Below are positions 59,815 to 61,639 of a stretch of 64,000 nucleotides of DNA, piece after piece. Every line of letters starts with the position of its first letter. Position 1 is the first letter of the stretch. Origin of the DNA: Fistularia commersonii (lineage: Eukaryota > Chordata > Actinopteri > Syngnathiformes > Fistulariidae). The DNA is taken from positions 21,445,392 to 21,509,391 of the forward strand of contig JBBMNZ010000003.1 in the NCBI GenBank assembly GCA_037954325.1, given 5' to 3'. Under the pieces are notes generated by a model. That model saw nothing but the letters and a program-made list of their open reading frames with translations, was not told where the DNA came from and did not search any database. A program made the translations under genes and the position numbers.

Positions 59815-61639
59815 GCAGACAAAGGGCCGACCGCGGAGACAGCGACGGGATAAGCGGTGTTGTGTAACTCATTTTCACCATCCATCGAGAGTCTCATGTC
59901 AAGGGGAGCGGGTGGAACATAGCAGCATGGTGTAACATTTAGCATACAGTGTATAAATATATATATATACAGTAAAATCTTGACGTACGAGATTAACTTG
60001 TTCCGTGCCTTAGCTTGTCACTCAATTTCTTTGTACACCACATCAAATTACCCCTTACAAATGAACTGAAACGCTATGAATCCGTTCCCGACCCCCCGGT
60101 TTTGTAACGCGGAAACAATTTTACTACAAATAATGATCCATAATGAATGACAATGTAAAGAAAATATAAAGATGTTGGCACATGAGGTTGTGCTCCATCA
60201 CTTGAACGGTCTACACACTTAATGCGACAATGTGTCGTTAGATGTAACTTGCACACTGGGCTACACTTTATCGCTAACATTAATGCGGCGACGGAGTGGA
60301 TGCCGGTCCTCCAAAATGATAAAACCATCCCCGACTGGCTTTTCGATGTCTCGTACGTCAACTTTACAGTCGTCTGCGACACCGAATCCCACGCACACCT
60401 CGCGAATGTTTTGCCATCTCTGCTGGGCTACTTCGTGGTGTGCAGCATGTCTGTTTTCTTTTTTCTTTTTCTAAACAAACAGCAACAGCTACGTGGGTGT
60501 CAAACACTCATTCCGCTCGCTCACAACTCGGATCTTGGCTCATATCACAAAGCAAGAAACTCAACTGAGCAACAGTTTGTATTTTAGAGACCACCCCATT
60601 GATACACCCGTAAGTTAAGGTTCCACCGTATGTATTTCTGAACGTCTAGAACTCAGACGCCGCTTCCTTACCTCCAGCACTGGTCCCGCCCCGAGTATGA
60701 TCTGCTCCACCCCGCTGGCAAAACCCTTCTGGCTGAGGGCCGTCAGATGATGAATCAAGAAGTTGGTGCTCTGCGTCTTGCCGGAGCCGCTTTCCCCGGA
60801 TATGACGATGCACTGGTTCCTCTGTCTCTGCAGCATGGCGTGGTACGCCACATCCGCCACCGCGTAAATGTGCGGCTCCAGCTCTCCCAGTGTATGATTA
60901 TCATACATCTTCACATACTTGGGATTGTATATGGGCAGGAACTTGAAGGGGTTGATGACGATGAGGATGCTTCCGACGTAGGTGTAGATCTTCTCCTGGA
61001 GGAAGCGCGAGCGCAGGTTGTCCAGCAGCGAGCGCTCGTTGAGCTCCGGCAGGCAGCACAGATCCGCGTGGTCCCCTTGGGACTCGGGCTGCGGCAGCAG
61101 GCCGCGTTCCACCATGCGCCGGCGCTCCTCGGTGACCTGCAGCCACATCTGGAGGCTGCCGCCGTAGTGGATGGAGCCGTCCAGGTTCTTGAGCCGTAGA
61201 AGGAAGCGGTAATCCTCCCCGCCCGACAGCGGGCGGTGCTCCAGCGCCACGCGGGGCCACAGCATCATCCTCTGCACGGGGCAGTCGCTGGGGTTTAAGA
61301 TCCATTCTTCCCCCCCGAATTCCTTCACCTCGGCCAGGACGTAGCACTTGGTCCGGTCCAGCTGGAGGCGCTCGATGACGCGCTCGATGGCCTCGGCGGC
61401 GGAGGTGGTCTTGCGGGCGCTGATGGGGCAGTAGATGGTCCCCTCGGCGAGGGCGCCCGGGTAGATCCGCACGGTGAATTCCGTGTTCTCGAAACGCTGC
61501 CGTCGACCCAGAGTGCCCATGCCGCCAACGCCATCCCGAGCACTCATGGCGGAGCAGGGGCTCCCATCAGCAGCCGCCAAGGCAACCGGCACTTCACCTT
61601 CACTGGGCTACAGCGGGTCGCGTTTTCAAGACATTACCG
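1651..61639 (-). CDS. myo9a: Unconventional myosin-IXa gene, 5' and central part (3' end outside window)
   Basis: Class IX myosins are single-headed, processive actin motors whose tail carries a C1 zinc finger and a RhoGAP domain that switches off RhoA, linking actin movement to Rho signalling in the cytosol and at cell junctions. I joined 29 coding exons by reading GT-AG borders and checking phase; they give one open frame of 2030 codons from ATG 61547. Order: RA domain about residues 24-115; motor about 160-1012, with P-loop GESGSGKT (251-258), switch I NNNSSRFG (302-309) and switch II DIFGFE (548-553); loop-2 insertion about 739-880; IQ motifs about 1036-1164; long tail with coiled coil about 1529-1600. 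The tail stretch starting KRESRRMRELEQ (from 1273) is what I associate with IXa rather than IXb. C1 and RhoGAP exons are missing because the window ends. Assignment to myosin IX is near certain; IXa is likely; the teleost paralogue is undecided. Confidence 0.93.
1866..2086 (-). CDS. myo9a: myo9a coding exon 28: tail
   Basis: Encodes residues 1918-1991 (SPPCSPDLTSDRAFRDLK, then KRRRSVKISNVALEPAQW and NDYRSMNDFLMKK). The RKRSVKISNVAL-type block is conserved in myosin IXa. Acceptor TCGCGGCAG after an intron of only 74 nt; donor GTACGA. Confidence 0.9.
2161..2461 (-). CDS. myo9a: myo9a coding exon 27: tail
   Basis: Encodes residues 1818-1918, including KKIHKAMSSGDLGKADTLRK, the block GRMRFWGKTKYSDKKTSREK and GPLLRDG. 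Acceptor GTTCCAG. Donor GTGCGT at 2160; a second donor, GTGAAT at 2196, has the same phase and would drop 12 residues. I chose 2161 because a SPLLR-like segment belongs to the family tail. Confidence 0.85.
2462..3565 (-). other. myo9a: Intron between coding exons 27 and 26
   Basis: 1104 nt. Contains a poly-A run (2502-2521), the foldback element at 2617-2898, and T and A tracts at 3310-3330 and 3380-3410. Nothing else recognised. Confidence 0.8.
2617..2898. mobile_element. Foldback MITE, copy 1
   Basis: Begins ACAGGACTGTGTCGGAAAAT and ends with the inverse ending GTCCTGT. Both halves carry GAATATTGTGATAAAGTTC or its complement, so nearly the whole 282 bp is a decayed palindrome. Same family as 9697 and 33549. 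Confidence 0.88.
3566..3760 (-). CDS. myo9a: myo9a coding exon 26: tail
   Basis: Encodes 65 residues, 1753-1817: a basic block KKKPRMARTRAEFLTLAP, then an acidic stretch DSDEDDYDGNG. Acceptor ACTCCAG; donor GTAACG. Confidence 0.88.
4035..4125 (-). CDS. myo9a: myo9a coding exon 25: tail
   Basis: Encodes residues 1722-1752 (EFDRAAVGKETPAAAPKEG, then AAKGAKARD). Low-complexity, Ala/Lys-rich. Acceptor CTTCCTCCAG, donor GTAAGT, both strong, and phase fits both neighbours. No clear family motif, so this rests on splice signals and frame. Confidence 0.8.
4126..4757 (-). other. myo9a: Intron between coding exons 25 and 24
   Basis: 632 nt, GC-moderate, no repeat or conserved element recognised. Confidence 0.7.
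4758..6431 (-). CDS. myo9a: myo9a coding exon 24: large tail exon
   Basis: A single 1674-nt exon encoding residues 1164-1722. It holds the basic family stretch beginning KRESRRMRELEQ (from 1273), a SPSEERRWSLELVP block, a run of eight alanines (1449-1456), a Gln/Glu-rich coiled coil (about 1529-1600, with QQQQNEKEMMEQIRQQ), and the closing block NIFFSPKDRVTFAE. Many Ser/Pro sites suggest a disordered, phosphorylatable tail. Acceptor AATCAACAG; donor GTGAGT, phase 2. The poly-alanine run is absent from the mammalian sequence as I remember it. Confidence 0.95.
6432..6784 (-). other. myo9a: Intron between coding exons 24 and 23
   Basis: 353 nt with an A run at about 6690-6710; nothing else recognised. 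Confidence 0.75.
6785..7083 (-). CDS. myo9a: myo9a coding exon 23: IQ-motif array
   Basis: Encodes residues 1065-1164. IQ-like units are visible at LRLQTRWRGFRERQRF, VLQRAWRSWLRRR, LVIQAAWRCHRAREAY and QLQALSRGYLARQ, plus a weak one at the exon 22/23 join (LQIQRWWRS). The neck would hold several calmodulin-like light chains. Acceptor CTTACAG; donor GTGAGC. High GC leaves several other frames open; only this one matches. Confidence 0.95.
7195..7321 (-). mobile_element. tRNA-derived SINE body and tail, interrupted copy
   Basis: Reads TTATTCATTTTCAATACAGG, CTTGCTGGAGCCTATCCCAG, then GATCACAAGGCCACATTCAGAG and ACCATTCACCCTCTCATCC: the tail and body of the teleost SINE in minus orientation. The head probably continues at 7925-7985. 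Confidence 0.7.
7322..7810. mobile_element. hAT-type element, one end preserved
   Basis: Starts CAGGGGTGCGCACACTTTTT followed by AGCATGCAGGCTACTT and AAAATGATCTACC, a pattern I know from fish hAT elements. The other terminus is not recognisable, so the right limit is approximate. It appears inserted in the SINE at 7195-7985. Confidence 0.55.
7925..7988 (-). mobile_element. tRNA-derived SINE head fragment
   Basis: CCACGCGGACG, then GGACTCGAACCGGGGACCTT and CTGGGC; on the minus strand the B-box-like GGTTCGAG is visible. Probably the displaced head of the SINE at 7195. Confidence 0.55.
8078..8227 (-). CDS. myo9a: myo9a coding exon 22: first IQ motif
   Basis: Encodes 50 residues, 1015-1064 (VFLQEAERQRLQALLHREVL, then CLQRRFRAGLERKQF). 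The IQ-type element at about 1039-1051 would bind calmodulin or a light chain. Acceptor CTCTCAG; donor GTAGGG. Confidence 0.95.
8643..9117. repeat. Inverted pair of LINE-tail sequences
   Basis: The left edge reads AAGAATAACTTTATTAATCC and GAAGGAAATTGCTGTGCC; the right edge is the complement, ending ACTCTGGCACAACAATTTCC and TTCTTATTCTTATT. Between them is a decayed palindromic AT-rich body with repeated AGTGTCT phrases. Confidence 0.65.
9117..9690. mobile_element. MITE-like element of the TATAAGCCGC kind, interrupted
   Basis: TTCCGGATTATTTAGCGCAC at the left and GCTTATGGTCCGGAAATGAC at the right are roughly inverted. Inner phrases (CTATAAGCCGCC, AATTAGCCGCATCATTG) recur in a common fish repeat. 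A LINE tail at 9225-9300 sits inside it. Confidence 0.55.
9697..9972. mobile_element. Foldback MITE, copy 2
   Basis: Begins ACAGGACTTTGTCAGAAAAT and carries the same inverted arms as copies at 2617 and 33549. The right terminus stops at TTTTCTGAG and lacks the final GTCCTGT. Confidence 0.85.
9975..10252 (-). mobile_element. tRNA-derived SINE
   Basis: Body with repeated ACCATTCGCC/ACCATTCACT phrases, then GGAGGAAACCCGCGGGAG and GGAATTGAACCAGGGAGCTT, ending GGCGGTAGCGCTAA. In minus orientation the last part is the tRNA-like head with degenerate A and B boxes. Confidence 0.7.
10299..10421 (-). CDS. myo9a: myo9a coding exon 21: converter
   Basis: Encodes 41 residues, 974-1014 (DFIHHFFVLLPEGTSAT, then VPDRYQVGKTM). 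Ends just before the lever arm. Acceptor CTCCGTAG; donor GTATTG is weak. Confidence 0.94.
10422..11673 (-). other. myo9a: Intron between coding exons 21 and 20
   Basis: 1252 nt. A decayed SINE body is seen at about 11150-11275 (ATCCATTCATTCACC, CAATGAACCTTCTGCGTGTTTT); otherwise no feature recognised. Confidence 0.7.
11674..11784 (-). CDS. myo9a: myo9a coding exon 20: SH helices
   Basis: Encodes 37 residues, 937-973 (LPLRFNDNLVLRQLRYTGML, then ETVRIRQSGY). Family knowledge places the SH1/SH2 helices that couple ATPase to lever swing here. Acceptor TTCCCAG; donor GTAACC. Confidence 0.95.
11909..11989 (-). CDS. myo9a: myo9a coding exon 19: motor
   Basis: Encodes 27 residues, 910-936 (ASLNKLMETLGQSEPYFVK, then CIRSNAEK), the conserved strut/SH-region approach. 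Acceptor GTTACAG; donor GTAACG. Confidence 0.95.
12775..12912 (-). mobile_element. tRNA-derived SINE head, well preserved
   Basis: CCGGAGTACCCGGAGGAAAC, GGGGAGAACATGCAAACTCC and CCCGGGAATCGAACCCGGGA. On the minus strand the last gives a B box GGTTCGATTCC, and GGTAGCGCGG upstream resembles an A box, so the element descends from a tRNA gene. Confidence 0.8.
13103..13690 (-). mobile_element. Pogo/Tigger-like transposon remnant with transposase HTH relic
   Basis: The left edge reads TAGTAGCACCTCGGCCGACA, typical of Tigger-type termini; towards the right GTTCGTGGGCCGATTTGTTC is its decayed counterpart. Reading the minus strand from about 13450 gives KREIIAKHESSVCVTDLTKQ and YDLAK, then a stop: a pogo/CENP-B-type helix-turn-helix with an internal stop. 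Non-functional. Confidence 0.7.
13760..13882 (-). CDS. myo9a: myo9a coding exon 18: basic end of loop 2
   Basis: Encodes 41 residues, 869-909 (HLLNVKSLKYLSNLTLHDR, then HLHKKKKPPSISAQFQ). The Lys cluster is the basic part of loop 2, thought in this class to tether the head to actin. Acceptor AACCGCAG; donor GTCGGA is non-consensus. Confidence 0.95.
13979..14018 (-). CDS. myo9a: myo9a coding exon 17: 40-nt microexon
   Basis: Encodes residues 855-868 (RNKNYKSKPVLPK). Only 40 nt long; acceptor AATCAACAG, donor GTACGA. Recognised because it bridges exons 16 and 18 in frame with a family-specific basic peptide. Confidence 0.92.
14019..14348 (-). other. myo9a: Intron between coding exons 17 and 16
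   Basis: 330 nt, T-rich near the acceptor and with a C homopolymer at about 14234-14250. Confidence 0.8.
14349..14501 (-). CDS. myo9a: myo9a coding exon 16: loop-2 insertion
   Basis: Encodes residues 804-855 (LGWNGRAGRQSRLSS, then EEDGIFVNSASSKLLERAHD). Acceptor CCGCGCAG; donor GTGGGT chosen because AT|G plus the next exon gives HDILMRNKNYKSK, matching the family. Contains a Ser/Gly-rich stretch. Confidence 0.92.
15449..15844. repeat. Compound CA/TA microsatellite block
   Basis: A pure (CA) run of about 40 bases passes into about 350 bases of alternating (TA), (CA) and (CATA) blocks. It accounts for several spurious low-complexity open frames on both strands. Confidence 0.95.
15845..16172. 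mobile_element. MITE with CTGTAAATTC inverted ends
   Basis: Begins CTGTAAATTCTGGACGATAG and ends GCAGGAATTTACAG; inner TATATAGGCCGCACCCACGA matches a common fish element. About 330 bp, non-coding. Confidence 0.7.
17285..17697 (-). mobile_element. tRNA-derived SINE, near full length
   Basis: Left end is the TTCATTCATTCATCATCTAG tail; then many short CATTCACC phrases; right end TTCTGGCTGTGAGGCGGAAG and CGCTAACCACCGCGCCACCC is the tRNA-like head on the minus strand. Confidence 0.75.
17779..17854 (-). CDS. myo9a: myo9a coding exon 15: loop-2 insertion
   Basis: Encodes residues 779-804 (SGGKRTPRMPLSDLQGSNAI, then NERSP). The segment PLSDLQG-N is shared with the myosin-IXa loop-2 insertion, which fixes the frame. 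Acceptor GTGATCAG; donor GTAAGC. 76 nt; phase agrees on both sides. Confidence 0.88.
17855..19909 (-). other. myo9a: Intron between coding exons 15 and 14
   Basis: 2055 nt. Contains the hAT element 18281-18950, GT repeats (19190-19226, 19373-19394) and an A-rich stretch at 19605-19635. Confidence 0.75.
18281..18950. mobile_element. hAT-type element with imperfect 8-bp target duplication
   Basis: Starts CAAGGGTCGGCAACCTGCGA and ends GGTTTCCGACCCCTG, inverted termini. Flanks are ATCTAGAG (18273-18280) and ATCTAGCA (18951-18958), six of eight identical. The interior is A-rich with no open frame. Confidence 0.8.
19910..20029 (-). CDS. myo9a: myo9a coding exon 14: start of loop-2 region
   Basis: Encodes residues 739-779 (HDDSAPCAVLKSADSFSFL, then HPVHQRSLEILQRCKEEKH). 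Acceptor CTCCAAG; donor GTAAGG. The neighbouring intron sequence carries a long A/GA-rich tract at 20060-20180. Confidence 0.93.
20030..20945 (-). other. myo9a: Intron between coding exons 14 and 13
   Basis: 916 nt. Contains A and GA tracts (20060-20180) and an uninterrupted run of 46 A (20761-20806), which is T on the gene strand and sits upstream of exon 14. No other element. Confidence 0.8.
20761..20806. repeat. Homopolymer A46
   Basis: Forty-six consecutive A bases, the longest homopolymer in the window; other long runs are A35 at 48467-48501, T31 at 30969-30999 and G30 at 49972-50001. Confidence 0.95.
20946..21141 (-). CDS. myo9a: myo9a coding exon 13: motor
   Basis: Encodes residues 674-739 (DFREKNTDHMRPDIVALLK, then GIDPSATFRWAVLRAYF and RKTG). 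Acceptor CACCCAG; donor GTGAGA. The intron before it is only 78 nt. Confidence 0.95.
21220..21361 (-). CDS. myo9a: myo9a coding exon 12: motor
   Basis: Encodes residues 626-673 (NFPQATNQTLLDKFKRQH, then MEPAFIIRHYAGKVKYGVK), the actin-binding lower-50K region. Acceptor GTTCCAG; donor GTCAGT; phase 0 at the end. Confidence 0.95.
21362..22739 (-). other. myo9a: Intron between coding exons 12 and 11
   Basis: 1378 nt, nearly half of it the foldback element at 21507-22103; the rest shows nothing recognisable. Confidence 0.8.
21507..22103. mobile_element. Long foldback element with motif-repeat arms
   Basis: GAGCCGCATTTTGTAATAAC at the left edge is mirrored by CAAAATGCGGCTC at the right. Each arm is about 190-200 bp and carries the motif GCATTTTGTAATAA or close variants several times, including AACTGCCCCAACG and TTTTTTATTCTCTAGGAAAT in both arms. 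The interior, about 190 bp, is unique and AT-rich. No clear target duplication and no open frame. I do not recognise the family. Confidence 0.85.
22740..22861 (-). CDS. myo9a: myo9a coding exon 11: motor lower 50K
   Basis: Encodes residues 586-626 (EEYRAEGISWRNIDYIDNT, then LLDEEC). Acceptor GGCTGCAG; donor GTGAGT; ends in phase 2, with AA|C giving Asn at the join. Confidence 0.95.
23203..23354 (-). mobile_element. tRNA-derived SINE, tail-side half
   Basis: CATTCATCCGTTCATTATCT, CTGTCATTGGACGAGAGGCG and GATCACAAGGCCACATCCGG. The other half resumes at 23983 after the transposon at 23355-23980. Confidence 0.75.
23355..23980. mobile_element. Tigger-like element, copy 1, with TA duplication
   Basis: Left end CGGTGGAACCTTGACTTACC, right end GATAAGTCGAGGTTTTACTG: inverted termini flanked by TA at 23353-23354 and 23981-23982, as for pogo/Tc1-mariner elements. 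A 77-codon open frame at 23486-23719 is not recognisable as transposase. Confidence 0.8.
23983..24070 (-). mobile_element. tRNA-derived SINE, head-side half
   Basis: CAACCCTTCACTTACTCATC, GATGTTTGTGGACTGCGGGA and ACCCGGAGGAAAT continue exactly where the SINE at 23203-23354 stopped, apart from the duplicated TA. The tRNA-like head is missing. Confidence 0.75.
25426..26245 (+). repeat. Complex tandem-containing repeat, copy A
   Basis: Starts AAGTCCACTGTGTTTTGGTG and runs about 430 bp of imperfect units of about 45-50 bp around TCAGTGAACCGATTCAACCG plus ATTCATCTGAATC. A 350-bp non-tandem part follows (AGCAGCGG, CAAGATTGCGC, GCTCATCACATTCGCTCATC). Copy B is at 27900-28610. Confidence 0.8.
27148..27282 (-). 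CDS. myo9a: myo9a coding exon 10: switch II and relay helix
   Basis: Encodes 45 residues, 541-585. LSIGVLDIFGFEDYE carries switch II (DIFGFE, 548-553), followed by the relay NSFEQFCINFANERLQ. Acceptor GTCCGCAG; donor GTCCGA is non-consensus. Confidence 0.95.
27398..27514 (-). CDS. myo9a: myo9a coding exon 9: motor
   Basis: Encodes 39 residues, 502-540 (VRDSMAKSLYSALFDWIVF, then INHALLNIKDLEEPTK). Acceptor CTTCTAG. The donor reads GTCGGG, a poor match to consensus, but frame and family alignment require it. Confidence 0.92.
27515..30781 (-). other. myo9a: Intron between coding exons 9 and 8
   Basis: 3267 nt. Contains repeat copy B; 28650-30780 shows a T run (29238-29254) and short open frames but nothing I recognise. 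Confidence 0.75.
27900..28610 (+). repeat. Complex tandem-containing repeat, copy B
   Basis: Same order of parts as copy A and same orientation: AAAGTCCACTGTGTTTCTGC, units such as AGTGAACCAATTCATCTGAT, then GCAGCGGAAGGACTC, TTACAAGATCACAC and GCTCATCACATGAGCTCATC. Diverged by many substitutions and indels. Confidence 0.8.
30782..30871 (-). CDS. myo9a: myo9a coding exon 8: motor
   Basis: Encodes exactly 30 residues, 472-501 (VKEEMLFEALTTRKTVTVGE, then PYKLAE). Acceptor CGTTTAG; donor GTGAGA. Confidence 0.95.
30872..31416 (-). other. myo9a: Intron between coding exons 8 and 7
   Basis: 545 nt with a T31 run (30969-30999) and a short CA repeat at 31268-31290. Confidence 0.8.
31417..31543 (-). 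CDS. myo9a: myo9a coding exon 7: motor, IFSLLSAILHLGNI segment
   Basis: Encodes residues 429-471 (IFSLLSAILHLGNIRYKRK, then YRDDSIDICNPEVLPIV). Acceptor TTTTTTCAG; donor GTACGA; phase 0 at the end. Confidence 0.95.
31695..31792 (-). CDS. myo9a: myo9a coding exon 6: motor, DCFTVEGEDL segment
   Basis: Encodes residues 397-429 (DCFTVEGEDLKHDFERLQ, then MEMVGFLPATCRQ). Acceptor CTTTGCAG; donor GTGAGT; ends in phase 2, and CA|G restores Gln with exon 7. Confidence 0.95.
33482..33547. repeat. TA microsatellite
   Basis: About 60 bases of (TA) with a few variant bases, directly left of foldback MITE copy 3, whose family probably targets TA-rich DNA. Confidence 0.9.
33549..33837. mobile_element. Foldback MITE, copy 3 (best preserved)
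   Basis: ACAGGACTGTCTCAGAAAAT at the left, TTTTCTGAGACAGTTCTGT at the right. Each arm holds TTAGAATATTGTGATAAAG or its complement and a long matching stretch around GCAATATTAAAATAATAAAA. 289 bp, non-coding. Confidence 0.9.
34245..34400. repeat. Palindromic dispersed repeat
   Basis: GGCAACTGGACTTGGAATTC, CTTCACTTGAAGATGTTTCA and, inverted, GTTTTCAAGTGAAGAGAAGT plus CCAGTTGCCAAGACAAGAAG. I know this sequence as a frequent teleost repeat, possibly linked to Penelope-like elements; that link is from memory. Confidence 0.6.
35325..35356. repeat. CA microsatellite beside exon 5 donor
   Basis: Pure (CA)16; on the gene strand a UG repeat starting 3 nt after the donor hexamer GTCAGT of coding exon 5. 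Confidence 0.95.
35366..35419 (-). CDS. myo9a: myo9a coding exon 5: short motor exon
   Basis: Encodes exactly 18 residues, 379-396 (MTKKTHRLHWDSYYESEP), matching in length and position the ITKKPLRQ-type segment of the family. Acceptor TTTCCAG; donor GTCAGT, followed by a (UG) repeat starting 3 nt beyond the donor hexamer. The exon is a multiple of three, so skipping would keep the frame. Confidence 0.9.
35420..37564 (-). other. myo9a: Intron between coding exons 5 and 4
   Basis: 2145 nt. LINE fragment at 35770-36200 on the minus strand, GT repeats at 36757-36782, 36935-36969, 37107-37140 and 37287-37306. No coding exon signal. Confidence 0.75.
35770..36200 (-). mobile_element. Non-LTR retrotransposon fragment with FADD reverse-transcriptase motif
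   Basis: Reading the minus strand down from about 36170 gives RRGSPRTTAFADDVAICGES; FADD is the catalytic YxDD-type box of LINE reverse transcriptase. It continues after a frameshift with GEQVEGSVERRR and, near 36030, a decayed SETEYMCVME. Same kind of element as at 944-1320. Inactive. Confidence 0.82.
37565..37664 (-). CDS. myo9a: myo9a coding exon 4: motor, NYHVFYYLLAGAS segment
   Basis: Encodes residues 345-378 (NYHVFYYLLAGASEDER, then EEYHYLSQ). The split Arg codon CG|C fits exon 3. Acceptor TTTCTAG; donor GTGGGA. 100 nt, ends in phase 0. Confidence 0.95.
37665..38970 (-). other. myo9a: Intron between coding exons 4 and 3
   Basis: 1306 nt with A or T runs at 38181-38210 and 38526-38543 and the CA repeat beside exon 3. 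Nothing else recognised. Confidence 0.8.
38915..38950. repeat. CA microsatellite beside exon 3 donor
   Basis: (CA) run with one interruption; UG repeat on the gene strand beginning 14 nt past the donor hexamer GTCAGT of coding exon 3. Confidence 0.95.
38971..39033 (-). CDS. myo9a: myo9a coding exon 3: motor, AYVEKYLLEKSR segment
   Basis: Encodes residues 324-345 (AYVEKYLLEKSRLVYQEHNE), a highly conserved upper-50K motor segment. 63 nt; acceptor TTTCCAG; donor is the non-consensus GTCAGT, followed 14 nt later by a (UG) repeat on the gene strand. Confidence 0.95.
39127..39160. repeat. GT microsatellite abutting exon 2 donor
   Basis: (GT)17 directly adjoining the donor hexamer at 39161-39166; CA repeat on the gene strand. 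It fills a quarter of the 133-nt intron. Confidence 0.95.
39167..39261 (-). CDS. myo9a: myo9a coding exon 2: switch I
   Basis: Encodes residues 293-324, AFGNAKTAHNNNSSRFGKF and onward through VNYQESGTV. NNNSSRFG is switch I, which binds the nucleotide phosphates. Acceptor CTGTAAG, donor GTAAGA; a (CA) repeat starts directly after the donor on the gene strand. 95 nt, ends in phase 2 and joins the next exon as GG|A (Gly). Confidence 0.95.
40915..41415 (+). repeat. LINE-tail repeat interrupted by another repeat
   Basis: ACTTGTTACTTAAGACACTT and TATAGTTTATTTGTATTTCT at 40958-41000 and ACTCTGGCACGACAATTTCC plus TTCTTATTCTTAT at 41360-41415 match consecutive parts of the copy at 8947-9117. Between them, about 41018-41300, sits an ACATTGCATTTGGCAGACGC-type repeat. 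Confidence 0.65.
41018..41300 (+). repeat. Dispersed GCATTTGGCAGACGC repeat, copy 1
   Basis: TTACATTGCATTTGGCAGAC, GCTTTTATCCAAAGCGACTT and ACAATAGAGAACATAGGGAC; shared almost exactly with 57187-57285. A widespread teleost repeat of uncertain class. Confidence 0.75.
44775..44940 (+). repeat. Dispersed CTAACCAGGCCATC repeat, copy 1
   Basis: TTGGCTGAGACTGTGCAAGG, CGCTAACCAGGCCATCGAGA and GAATCGAACCACCAACCTTC, ending with CTGACTGAGCCACAACCCC. A related copy is at 58040-58250. Confidence 0.65.
44868..45395 (+). repeat. Three decayed tandem units of about 175-190 bp
   Basis: Units start at about 44868, 45057 and 45231. Each has a GGAATCGAACC-like start, CCAACCTTCCAG, CTCTCTGAAACAGCAGCCTC, TCCACACAGGAAGT-like and GTAGCATCTGGCTAGC-like parts in the same order. 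Confidence 0.7.
46431..46906 (+). repeat. Direct tandem duplication, 238-bp unit
   Basis: AAAGCCTGCACCATAAAGTT at 46431 recurs as AAAGCCTGCACCATGAAGTT at 46669. Both copies continue through TTTTAAAATCTATTTATTTT, a TA-rich part and TATGTCGCTATACATTCAGA to GCAAAAGCCATT and a GT repeat. Highly similar, so recent. Confidence 0.88.
49972..50001. repeat. Homopolymer G30
   Basis: Thirty consecutive G on the plus strand, C on the gene strand. Confidence 0.9.
50472..50612 (+). repeat. LINE 3' tail (CTTGGCCAGGACTCCC type)
   Basis: GCTGCCTCTTGGCCAGGACT, GGTTTTTAATCTCAACGGGA and CTTTCCTGGTTAAATAAAGG: a polyadenylation-like LINE end common in fish genomes. Confidence 0.7.
52667..52706. repeat. GT microsatellite
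   Basis: Pure (GT) run of about 40 bases. Comparable runs occur at 53862-53893, 59774-59811 and, as CA, 63255-63299. Confidence 0.95.
56275..56350 (+). mobile_element. Non-LTR retrotransposon fragment
   Basis: The open frame here reads LGHKLKLRWFGRVQGTDSDR, matching the LRWFGHVQRR-type motif near the end of the same LINE ORF seen at 944-1320. Only this short part is recognisable. Confidence 0.6.
57187..57300 (+). repeat. Dispersed GCATTTGGCAGACGC repeat, copy 2
   Basis: ACATTGCATTACATTGCATT, TGGCAGACGCTTTTATCCAA and AGCGACTTACAATAGAGGAC; about 90 bp nearly identical to copy 1 at 41018. Confidence 0.8.
57600..57726 (-). mobile_element. tRNA-derived SINE, head fragment
   Basis: CTGCATGTTTTTGAATTGGA, GGGAAACATGCAAACTCCCA and AGAATCAAACCAGAGAACTG, ending TTAGCGCTCACCACTGCGCC. 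The tRNA-like part lies at the right on the minus strand. Confidence 0.7.
58040..58250 (+). repeat. Dispersed CTAACCAGGCTAACC repeat, copy 2
   Basis: GAGCTGCCATGCAAGGACAC, CTAACCAGGCTAACCAGGTC, GCAACTTAGGGTTCACGGTC and GGAATCGCCGAACTGCGG. Preceded by a (CA) run at 58025-58050. Confidence 0.65.
58300..58850 (+). mobile_element. LINE fragment (L2/Rex-like): reverse-transcriptase C-terminus and 3' tail
   Basis: One frame gives HRRLFFLRSFFNVCRDVLL, then NRRNKPIGKAGSFLGVELD, a stop at 58602, then (near 58695) RHRMSFLPVAIK. The order matches the C-terminal part of fish L2/Rex-type RT ORFs. It closes with GGGGATTAATAAAGTTCTG and TTCTATTCTA. Frame breaks make it non-functional. Confidence 0.78.
59970..60628. 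mobile_element. Tigger-like element, copy 2, with TA duplication
   Basis: Left end CAGTAAAATCTTGACGTACG, right end GTAAGTTAAGGTTCCACCG; TA at 59968-59969 and 60629-60630. Same terminus family as 23355-23980. A 121-codon open frame inside (60222-60587) is not recognisable as transposase. Confidence 0.78.
60672..61547 (-). CDS. myo9a: myo9a coding exon 1: start, RA domain, motor N-terminus with P-loop
   Basis: This exon encodes residues 1-292. The start is the first in-frame ATG (MSARDG), with G at -3 and A at +4, and lies close to where other family members begin. The RA domain follows (FTVRIYPG to about residue 115), then the motor start, the family block INPFKFLPIYNPKYVKMYDN and the ATP-binding loop GESGSGKT at 251-258. 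Donor GTAAGG at 60671-60666, phase 0. The RA-motor linker has extra residues: LSGGEDYRF and HYGGSLQ, where I expect LSGEDYRF and HYGSLQ. Confidence 0.95.
61548..61639 (-). other. myo9a: 5' UTR part of first coding exon, with splice acceptor
   Basis: Upstream of the ATG, the minus strand shows a long pyrimidine tract ending in TCTTGCAG, with AG at 61641-61640. Exon sequence therefore begins at 61639 and an additional 5' non-coding exon is expected at higher coordinates. An in-frame TAG lies upstream of the ATG, so translation cannot start further up in this exon except at a GTG (61592). Confidence 0.75.

Larger units (their letters stand above)
39262..60671 (-). other. myo9a: Large first coding intron (21.4 kb)
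   Basis: Between coding exons 2 and 1. I examined both strands and found no exon or second gene. Recognised contents are the repeats listed separately between 40915 and 60628. Stretches in which I see nothing beyond simple repeats: 39262-40914, 41416-44774, 45400-46430, 46910-50470, 50611-56230, 56460-57186 and 58851-59773. Confidence 0.75.

Noticed and set aside
60222..60587. Open frame of 121 codons inside Tigger-like copy 2
   Set aside because: It does not resemble a DDE transposase or helix-turn-helix, and includes a phenylalanine-rich low-complexity end; probably chance.
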